Below are positions 23,260 through 33,000 of a DNA stretch of 64,000 nucleotides, piece by piece (the stretch's first letter is position 1; the number at the start of each line of letters is the position of its first letter). The stretch covers positions 72,472,513-72,536,512 of the forward strand of contig OY997593.1 in NCBI GenBank assembly GCA_963921825.1. The letters are read 5' to 3'. This DNA is from Erodium maritimum. Taxonomy: Eukaryota > Streptophyta > Magnoliopsida > Geraniales > Geraniaceae. The translations under genes were made by a program, and so were the position numbers. The notes beneath the pieces are model-generated. The model did not search any database, was not told the DNA's origin, and saw nothing but the letters and a program-made list of their open reading frames with translations.

Positions 23260-24536
23260 TCAAGTGTCAGCTGACACGAAATCCAAAAAGCAGATGGTAA
23301 TAAGTACTCTACTCGATCTCAAGATCGGTATCAAGTCTTCACTCGGGGCTCGGTAAGTAGGTACGCTCGGCCCCGCCACATCGGAGATCCTCCTCTCGAT
23401 GGGATGAGAGAATTCACTGCTATGGTAGCATATTCTCTTGTCGACTCTCGTAGATCGACCTGTAGGACGGTTCGTAGATCCGTTACTCAACTGCCTTCTC
23501 GGCCTAGACGTTCCAACTGTTTGCTCGAGGGCAAACGGTGCTACCGGGGCAGGTCCAACGGACATTACTTCTCCAACCCGTCGTGTCTCACGGGACTGGT
23601 TCTGTGACTGAAGGAAACCTGGGGTCCCCTGCCTCCTCGGATTGCGACTCTCTGACGGCCTCAAGAAGCCCCTCGGCCTTGGCCTGGTCTCCCGCGCCTT
23701 GGCGGTCTCCCAAAAAGTCCCTCTAAAGCTAGTGTTTGCTCCACTAGTACTGAAGGGTCCACAGATCTGAAAGCAATGACTCAACCCTTGATACACGAGT
23801 TGAGTCTCTTCTCGAGACGCCCGTGGCGCTTTCCTCGGTCGGCACCATCTCGGGTGCAAAGCGATACGGGGACATGAACCTCGTCTAGTACTCATAGACG
23901 GTCACCCCTTTTCTACCGCATATCCAAAACTGCTTGTGTCGTTTATCTCGAGTAGATCAAAGGAAACACTGTCCCAAGGACAGTCCGTTGAACGGCTGGA
24001 AGTCATTTCTAAATCTGGTCTGCACACGTTGCCACCAATACCGTGCTTCTCCCTCAGTCGGGAGGTCGCGGAACATATTCTCCAACGAATATCCGAATAC
24101 TCTCAACGTATTAAGGTTGTGGGTAATCCACTCCAACCATAATACAACTGCCTCAGGGTCTAAATTCTCGGATTAAACTGGTGTACTCAACTTATGAAAA
24201 CTCCTGAGTGCTTGGGCCGTGTAACTATCCACCTGGCCTGGCATCTCGGTAGTGACTGCGTTGGCAGTAGGCACAGACTCTTGTGCCGGTGTTGTACTCT
24301 CATGCTGAGCGCATCTAACGCTGCGCGAACCACCTCCTCAATCGGGCCGCTTGAGTCGGCTCTGCAACTGGAGGAACTCTAGGTGATGACCCTACCGGTC
24401 TAACCCCAAAACTATGGTGCTCTATGGGAGCAGCACTCTGGGTGCTCACTGTCCCTGCCAGAACAATAGCTGGTATCTGGCTCTGCCCCACAACTGGACG
24501 GCTCTTGGTACTCTCCAGGATATAAACACGTGACAT
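23260..24536 (-). pseudogene. gag relic of the Ty3/gypsy element
   Basis: On the minus strand, about 23970-24165 reads DPEAVVLWLEWITHNLNTLR, then VFGYSLENMFRDLPTEGEAR and YWWQRVQTRFRND. This matches the retrotransposon gag domain (DPxxAxxWLxxxExIF... LxGEAxxWW). An ATG at 24536 could be the original start (MSRVYILESTKSRP). Frames shift before and after the conserved block, and the 211-aa frame at 23260-23895 is Arg/Pro-rich without a readable zinc knuckle. Gag packages element RNA into virus-like particles; this copy cannot make an intact protein. Confidence 0.65.
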
Positions 24537-26052
24537 CTCGCCATCTCACTGCCTTTAGCACTATAGGTTCAAATCTCGGTTTAACCTAATCGGTTCGATT
24601 CACCCAAGCATGACGTTCTTGTGCGTCTTCACCGGATCCCACTTGGATCAAAAGTAAGTCGTAAAGTCAAAAGTAACACTTATGTAGACAAGAGACCCGC
24701 ACCTCGTGCGTCTCACACAGAGATCAACGGTTCGATCAAGTACAAGGACGTTCACGCGCGTCTCACACAAGTCACCCAAAGTTTACACCTCTCACACTTA
24801 GTAGGTATATATACTCATATATAATAGCACACAAGTTCGCATCTCTATGCGTCTCACAACAACAACCAACGATTTAAGCAAACAACCACCAACTCCCACA
24901 GGAGGGTTCCAACTCAAGCACACCACACAAAGCACAAATCAACAGGCATACCCCTTGCTCGGGTATCCTTTCACAAAGAGGGTTTTAGCACTTAACACAA
25001 TTCAATTCCACAATCACCCTTAACCTTTCCTTCCCTTCCATAGATTCCCACTTCTTAACTTCTACCCAAACCTTTTCACGCCGATATCATGTTGTTACAA
25101 CCCGATTCAGGCGTCCCCGAACCTCATTGTAACAACTTGACATCAAACCATCACGCTCGACTACAGTGGCGCCCCTGAGTCAACCCGTGATAGTACAATT
25201 ATTACAGTCCTACCGACAATTCGGCATGACCCATTCGTAATTCCCTTTAACCCTCCGCTTAAGCAGGACACTCACCCACACAAGTTCACAAGACAAAAGT
25301 ACGCAGAGTTCTCAGCTCCTAAAGTACACAACGCAATCAATAAACGGAGTTCTCGTGCTCCCAAATACTACGGGGTGCTCGTGCCCCAAACTCGCCACAC
25401 ACGGGCACACGGGGTTCTCGTGCCCCAATCTCAACAGTAACACACGCTCGCAACTTACCGAGACTCTAACTCGTAAGTCAGCCAAATAATGCTCGCAACC
25501 CCCCGAGACTCTACTCGGTCAGGCCAGCCAAAGACACCAACCTTAGTACACAGGCTCTCATGGCCACCCAAGACTCAGCTGTCAAACACGGGCTCTCATG
25601 GCCACCCCAAACACTCAAACCAAGCACACATGGAGTACTCATGCTCCAGAAAAACGGTCAACCACAAGTCAACACTTGAACAAGACCAAACTACAACTTG
25701 AAAATTTTCGAAGTAACCCACCAAAATGGCAACACCACCAACCGTTGGCTCACTCTACAATGAATGCTTAGCGGGTCGATCATTGCCCGTTAATCCAATT
25801 CCGATCTCAACCACTCGGCTTCACCGATCACTAGGGAGAGGATACCAATCAAGTAATGCAAAAATTGTAGTGTAAAGATTTCAATTTGGACAAACATTAC
25901 AGCGACTCATGACTCGGGTCGTTCCAACTCTCTGCGTCAATGTCTCCAAATCGCATCACTGAGTATCACGACTCAGACTCCCTAACTCTACCCACCTAAT
26001 TGACTTCGGTCCGAGGTTTGAAAACCAGTTCACAAAACACCTGTTTCAAATG

Positions 26053-26070
26053 AAACCAGGCTCTGATACC
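26053..26070 (-). other. Primer-binding site (initiator tRNA-Met)
   Basis: On the plus strand the sequence is GGCTCTGATACCAAAT, immediately inside the LTR edge at 26077. The minus strand reads TTTGGTATCAGAGCC, where TGGTATCAGAGC pairs with the 3' end of plant initiator tRNA-Met. It fixes the element's orientation. Confidence 0.85.
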
Positions 26071-26076
26071 AAATTG

Positions 26077-28736
26077 TCACGCCCCAAATCCGGTTCTTGC
26101 CCGGACTCGAGGCATGACTAGGATAAAACGATTAAAGAGACAATACTCGACAGTAACGTCCTGAAATTCTCCAATATAAAACTCAAATCCACATAGCTCG
26201 GTTTCAAACATAAATAACCCTCCAGAGGTGTAATAATAATCCTCCAACAAGGTTCGTTCACAACTGAAATGAAATGAAAACGAAGTCTCTACAGAACACC
26301 CACACCAAGAAGCTCCCGAGCCTCTACTCCTCAAACAAGTCTGTAATCACAACAATAAACTCATAGGGGTGAGCTTGCGCTCAGTAGGGAAAATACATAA
26401 CATGGTGGACTTTAAACTCAATAAATTCATCAGCAAAGTCAACAAGATAAATCTTAACAATCACAGGCAATAGGTAAACCGATCAATGCCGTGGCACATG
26501 AAGTCACCACCCTCTGATCCACATCTGATGTGTCCTCTCGGATTTTCCCTCCAATCCAGAGGAGACACATATCATTGAGGCTACCGGAAACAACCCTTCG
26601 GGGCGCATATCGTCGGGATTCTCAGAAACGTCTCCAAAGGATTTTATATCCTCGGGAACCAAGGTATTACTCCCATAGGAAGCATACACTTGGGAAATTC
26701 AATAATAAACAATAACCATCCAATAACCATCCCATAACCAGGGCCACCGGCTATGCTACCACCTTACACCGACACTCCTTCGGTGTAGGCGCCATACCGG
26801 GTACCGACTATGACGCTACCTCCCACCGGCACTCCCTCGATGTAGGCCCCATAACAATATAACAGCCGACTCACGAATCCATGAACGAACATCACACTCA
26901 AGTAACCACGAAGTAATCAATTCTCAATGACTCACACTCTCACCACGACACACCGTACACGAATCACATGGTCACAACACACGAATAACACAATCACAAC
27001 TTACCGTTCACTTACCCGTTACGACCCATCGGGGCATCGATCACCTGATTGCACCGCTCGGTACAACCAGTCATACTCGGTGCTCCAAACAACCATTTAA
27101 GGAAACAAGCAATCATTCAACCACGTTCAATAGTCAAGTACGAGTTTAATCAACCAAACATAAAAACCTTCAATCGAGCATTCACATGTGTAATTCAACT
27201 AGTTCCATTAGACTCTTTAGCCTATCCACTAAGCAACCAAACAACCAAGCATGTGATCCTAACACGCAACTAATCCGAGAGCTTTGCCAAGGCCACTCTA
27301 CCAGTCAAACAATTCCCAAGTATTGAAAGCGAGTTACACTAGTGATTGGCATCCTAATCATTCACGACTAGACATTTCCGTTTATTAGTATTTGAAAGAC
27401 GATTATTCTAGTTATTCGCATCCTATAGGCATTTCTAGGACCTTTCCGATTATATTAGCCTAACATGCATACTAAGCATTTAAACGAGAGGTTAGGACTT
27501 TCCCTACCTCAAGGTCTTCCTCTAAACTCTGTTGTCGAACTCGGTACTCACAACTCCGTTCTTCACATGGGTTCCGGCGTGATCTTTGTTCTTCTAGATC
27601 GAGTCCCAGGTCTTCGCTCTCGGGCGAATTCCCAACTAGGTTTGACAATTAAAAAGTCCAGTCAAAATTAATAATTGCCAAGGCCCAATGATTTATCCAA
27701 ATTTATCCTTTAATTTCTCACCTTGAATCGAGTAGATCAATTAAGTAAATCTGAATTTAAAAAGGTTTTCTTTACAGTCGGGTTGACCCGGATCCGAACC
27801 CATACTCGGTCCAGGGTCCAGATCTAAGCCTGACCCGGATCCAGGGCCCGTTCTGTCTAGAGCCCGCCCATACTTGGGCCTGGCCCAAGGTTTGTCTGAA
27901 GCTGGCCCGCAGCATTCGTCTTGGCCCAAGATCTTCCAGCCCACAGTACTGCCTGGCCCAAGGCCTGCTCAGGCTTGATACCGCGCCGGCGATGACTCCG
28001 GCGAGTCAGAACGCCTCCGACCACCATCTACGGCGTCAGAAGGGCTCGGAATCGAAGAGGAGAGAGCGGAGAAGCGGTAACAGGAGCCAGATGCGCCGTG
28101 GCTGTGCCGGATGGGGCTCGAGTGCCACCAACGCTCGCCCCGTTCTCAGATCTGGAGCCCACGCGGTCTCCGGCGACGATCCCAACCACGCTTGCTCGAT
28201 TCGAGCTCGGAACACCACGGTTCCCGGTGAGTCGAGCTGGGGAAGAGGGAAAAGGGGCGAGGACACGCACCCTCGTCGTTCCTCCATCGAGTTGAACCCG
28301 ACGCCGCACCAGAAATGGTCCTCCGGCGACGGTTTGTCGATTCATGCACGGTGATGCTCGGCGCGGGGACGGAGGTGGTCGTGAAGGTGAAGGCGAGGTG
28401 TGGCGAGGCGGGGAGAGAAGTGATTCGAGAGGGAGAAGGAACGAGAGAGCTGAGAGAGAGAGAGAAGCGGCGGAGTTGATTTCTGTCTCGAAAAGCGTGC
28501 AGAACGCGTGAAGAAGAGGTACAGGGTTGGGCTAGGGTTCCCTTAGTGTGGGCTGAGCCAGATTACGCGTGGACTTGGGCCCAGCTCGCCCCTGACTGGC
28601 CCAAACAGTCCAAGACTCTTTTGTCCTTCTTTTTTTTTTTTGATTTTCCCTCTCAAACTTTTCACTCGTTGCAAAAACTCCCCTTGACGTTTCGATTCTC
28701 AAAGAAATACCCTTTAGAAAGACGTGGGGTTTTACA
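26077..28736 (-). repeat. 5' LTR of the Ty3/gypsy element
   Basis: The LTR is 2660 bp with TG...CA ends. It shares with the solo LTRs the palindrome TGAGC-TTGC-GCTCA (26370-26383), ACCGGAAACA/CGTCTC units (26580-26700) and a GACCCGGATCC-type block (about 27780-27960). The GC-rich part (27990-28480) shows overlapping frames on both strands, which I treat as LTR sequence and not as a gene. Confidence 0.9.
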
Positions 28737-28741
28737 TAGTG

Positions 28742-29310
28742 GAGGCCCAATGGATCAAGTATTTCGATCAACACTCTTAGAGGGAGCGTAGTATACAACG
28801 ACGGGGGTGGGGGCGTAATACATCCTTTCCTCGATCAATGAGGAGTTCGTGGTCCAGTGGGGGGTCGGTCAGAAACACCGACACGCTGGACGTAAGGTGG
28901 CAGAGGTTCCACCAAGTTCTGGTATGGTACTTCCCTACCTTCTCAGAGGTCAGCAATCCCGCGTTCTGGATCGCTACTCTTATCCTTCCAAGGAGGACGA
29001 TGCATGCTGACAACCTATGGGAGTATTCAGTCCGCCACAGTACTTTTCCGAAAATAGGTATGATCTACCCTAGCTTCTAGTTTGGATTCGCTGTATCGGT
29101 GTCGACAGACGCTACCATAATATCCCATTCTGAACATCTCATCGAAACAATTCGGTGATTTGAGCTCCTTTACTTTGTGTTGAGGTTCCCTATTACTAGG
29201 ACCATGCTTTCAGTTGTTTTATTCCGGTGTTTGATACTTTATAGGTTTGTAAACACTATTTCTATATAACATTACACTCGTTATGTTTTTTAAAAAATCG
29301 TTTACAGTGT
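28742..29310 (+). mobile_element. LINE 3' tail (first copy)
   Basis: The sequence from about 28830 onward matches the 3' part of the LINE at 34560-34980 and the inverted copy at 300-480. Shared phrases include AGGAGGACGATGCATGCTGA and CGCTGTATCGGTGTCGACAG. It is cut at its left by the gypsy insertion. It probably belongs to the LINE relic left of the gypsy element. Confidence 0.6.
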
Positions 29311-29509
29311 GGTGTGACGGCTTAAAAATGTCATATATGATACAAAACCTTTGTTTTGTCATTGTTGAGCTCTTTCCCTACTTTAACAAAGATACATAAG
29401 ATTTGAATGCGTTACGAAGATTCAAGCGTGTCATCTATATATGTTACAAGAGCAGCTAAAACGAAGATTAATTTGTATATATCGGTTTAAATAGCTCATT
29501 TGGGCGGAA

Positions 29510-29812
29510 CCTTATCATTATCAGTTAAGAGAAGACGACACATGCTCATATTTTGGAGAAGTATTTAGTCCACCAGTAACTATATCTGGTAAAGGGTCTG
29601 CTCGATCCTACCTTCCATCAGTCTGGACTCGCTGTATCGGTGTCGTCAGACGCTACCGTTGTATCAACCTCCAGACGCCTGCCTACAGGGAGTAGTCGGA
29701 ACATTGAGCTCTTTATTATTTTGCTTGAGTATCCTTTGTCGCCAAAACTCGTTTCATGTTTTTGTTTATATTCAACTATGTTTTGTGTTTTATCTCAAAA
29801 AAAAAACTCATT
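29510..29812 (+). mobile_element. LINE 3' tail (second copy) with oligo(A)
   Basis: It repeats CGCTGTATCGGTGTCGTCAG (about 29628-29647) and ends TTTTATCTCAAAAAAAAAA (about 29790-29808), a poly(A) terminus. It lies about 210 bp before the reticulon start codon, so it could overlap the promoter or 5' leader. Confidence 0.65.
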
Positions 29813-30022
29813 TTTGCTATAATCCATGCACTTCAAAATATATCATTATTATTTAATGAAACACGGTCAATACGTGAAACTCGTAAACAGTTAAGCACAA
29901 GACCGTTAGTTAGTTAATGTAACCAACTTCTAACTAAACTCAGGCTTTGCAGCTGACTTGTTAGTTTCCTCTCTGATTTTCTCTCCCGAGACAATTCTAT
30001 TGCGATCGACCGGACATCATCG

Positions 30023-33000
30023 ATGGCTGATCCAACCGGCGAGCCGATACAGGTGGCGGAGCCGACGATACTGTCGAAGATCACCGACAAGATCCACGGC
30101 CACCATTCGTCGTCCTCCGATTCGGAGGTCGACGAAAAGCCTTCCCGTGTCAGCGCCGTCAAGTCCCATATGTACCGGCTCTTCGGTCGGGAAAAACCCG
30201 TCCACAAGGTTCTCGGCGGCGGAAAATGTACCGTCTCTCTCTACGTTATCTTCGTTCGTGTAATATCGCTTAATTATACGTAATTATATGTCAAATGTTC
30301 GAATGTTTCGCAAGAGATTGGTGTGAGAATCAGATACCATCCAGACGGAATTTATAATAGACCCAACGATGTGAAATCTACGTATAGTTGAGTGTATTTA
30401 AGTAATAGGGATAATATTGATTTTTAGTTTAGTCGGAAATGTCATTTACAATTCTTAACCGTCACCGACCTTTTGTCACAGATCCTGACACAAAAGGTAT
30501 ATTCTTTTACAAAACTTGTATAAATAGTTATGAAAAATCGGGTTTGGATCTGTGACAAAATAAGGTATTTTAGATCTTTGCCTTTTAACTTGAGAATATT
30601 AGTAGATCGGGATTTAACATAAAAACTTGTTGGTCGTGCATTTACATCTGATAAGTGCTTCAGGTATCTATCTTTATCTTTAGATTTTAGGTGCATCGAG
30701 TTTTAACATGAAAAATTAGTGGTAGTGTGATTGCAAATATAGTGGTAAGTATTTTGGGTTTTTACTTTCTACATTTAATCTTAAGAGTTTTGGGTGGTCT
30801 GAGTTTTAATATTAAAGTTCGGTAATCATGCATTTACATGTGGTAATAAGTATTTCAAATCTCTACCGCTATATTGAGATTTTAAGTTGATCGAATTTTA
30901 ACATGAAAATTTAGTGATCATCATTTACATACATTGATAAGTATTTCAGGTAACTCAATTTATCTTGAGGTTTTAGATGGATAGAGTTTTAACATGAGAA
31001 CTTGGTGGTTGTGTATGTACATATGATAATAAGTATTTTAGGTGGAACAAGTTTTAGCATCGAGCGAGTCGACGATAACAAGTATTCCAGTTCTGTACTT
31101 CTATCTTGAGACTTCAGGTGGATTGAGTTTTAACATGAAAACTCGGTTGTCCTGCATATACACCTGATAATAAGTATTTTAAGTTTCTATCTTTACCTTG
31201 AGATTTTAGGTGGATCGAGTTTTAACATAAAAGTTCAATACTTATATATTGACATCTAATGATAATTATGTCTCTACCTTTATCTTGATATTTTTAAGTG
31301 AATCGAGTTTTAACATGAAAACCCGTTCATGTTATACATCGGATACCATGTTTTTGGTTACAGATGCTGATGTTCTTCTATGGAGGAACAAAAAAATGTC
31401 TTCGATAGTGATCTCCGTAGCAACCCTAGTGTGGATCATGTTCGAGATGCTCGAGTACAAGTTCATCACACTGGTCTGCCATCTCTTGATTATGGGTCTG
31501 GCTTTCCTCTTCCTGTGGGCCAACGGGTCGTGTTTCATCAACAACAAGTAACGATTTGTCACATCCTCGTACCTTGTCATAATTCCTAGGACATTTGGTA
31601 TAGCTTCGGTGGTTTTAATTATTTCTTTGGTTTCTCTTTATCAGGTCGGCTCCACAGATCCCGAAGATTCGAGTCCCAGACAAATATGCTCTTGACGTTG
31701 TCACGGTCGTGAGTTTCGAGCTGAATCGTGGCTTGGGTATGGCGCGTGACATTGCGACCGGGAGGGATTGGAAGAAGTTTCTTAAGGTATGTATTATCTT
31801 CAAATCTTATAACTTGTGGTTCTGAGTTCGTGTTTTGTAGCAATTTGTATTAGTTTATCTTGAAATAACTTTTTACCCTTTAATAATTGCGTTGAACAAT
31901 GAATAGAATATTGCATTTTTTTGTAACATAATCAAAATTATTGATCACTGAGCTTTGTTATCATAATCCAACTCTCATTCTAATTGTTCGAGTATAAATA
32001 AATTGGGCCTTCAACTATCAGCTTGAGCTTTTTGTTGAGTTGATTCTCTAATTTGGTATCAGAGCTTGGGACCTCACGGACTCGGGTTCAAACCCCACTC
32101 TCTACAAAAAAAAATTCTAATTTCTTCTAAATTTATCAAATTTGCCCCAAATGGGCTAGCCCTTATCTTTCTTCTTAATGAGCTCTTCTCCTCTTCTAAT
32201 AATTCACCTCTAAGCCCGTAAACGGACTTGTCCGTGAGGACGCGCGCGTGTTAGCATATAACTATAATTGCTTAAACTTTTAGTTGAGTTGGTCTTCTAA
32301 TACTAATAACCAATTTGAAACCCATTAGTAAACATAAAAAAGATGATTATGTTGACTAACCGATATAAAATTCATTAGCAACTGAATCTAATCAACATAA
32401 TTTGAGTAATTCGATTAGGTTAGTAGAATTAGTTTTATTACACAATATTTTTGTCTATCTATTGTTTATGCTGTTTATTTTTTTAATTCAAAGGTCCAAT
32501 GACAAAATTGTTATTTTATTACAAATTGATATAAAGCGTAAAAAAAATATCAAACGCAGCCGCTCTCTGGTTCTCTGCTAGGGTTTGCTAAGAGTGCAGG
32601 TTTTGCGAGACACAGCCGATTTCCATGGAGCTTTCGAAGACGGTGACGAGTGGAGAGGAGGGTGTGGCAGATGACGTCCACTGGGGACCACGTCTGATGG
32701 TATCCGGCGAGCAGGGTGGTTCTCCGATGGTGGGGGATGTCCTTGGGCACGGGTGGGTGGAGCCGGAGGAGGATTCGGAGCGGGGCTCTGAGGCTTCGGC
32801 GGAGGAGACGCCGGTGGAGGAGATGACGCCGGTGGAGGAGGTCACGCCGGTGATGTCGGCTGGGGCTTGGTCGGGGAGGGAGTCGGGTCTACCGGAGATG
32901 CAGTTCTCGGCTGCACCGGTGGCGGAGGATGGCTGGGTGGTGGGGGGTCGGATTCGAGCTGGACCGCCCACACTCCGTCGTACGGTGGCGAGGGGACCTA

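Larger units (their letters stand above)
20299..28741 (-). mobile_element. Ty3/gypsy LTR retrotransposon, decayed, with 5-bp TSD
   Basis: The element occupies 20304-28736 on the minus strand and is bounded by TAGTG at 20299-20303 and 28737-28741. The 5' LTR is 26077-28736 (2660 bp; starts TGTAAAACCCCACG, ends GGGGCGTGACA). The primer-binding site TGGTATCAGAGC, complementary to initiator tRNA-Met, follows directly. A gag relic sits at 23260-24536. Only the terminal 190 bp of the 3' LTR (20304-20493) match the 5' LTR closely. No intact protease, RT or integrase could be read. The long LTR and the tRNA-iMet site suggest a Tekay/Del-like chromovirus, but that lineage call is inference. The insertion lies in a LINE relic. 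Confidence 0.88.

Noticed and set aside
27990..28490. Overlapping GC-rich frames on both strands (120, 105 and 83 codons).
   Set aside because: They lie inside the 5' LTR, both strands are equally open and no motif is visible. Base composition explains them.
32085..32110. tRNA-like phrase CGGGTTCAAACCCC as a tRNA gene.
   Set aside because: No acceptor stem or anticodon arm can be drawn around it. It fits the primer-site region of a TRIM or SINE.
32225..32250. GTCCGTGAGGAC, the stem II sequence of many hammerhead ribozymes, between the ends of a TRIM-like element (a retrozyme would look like this).
   Set aside because: The required CTGATGA before and GAAA after the stem are missing, so there is no catalytic core.
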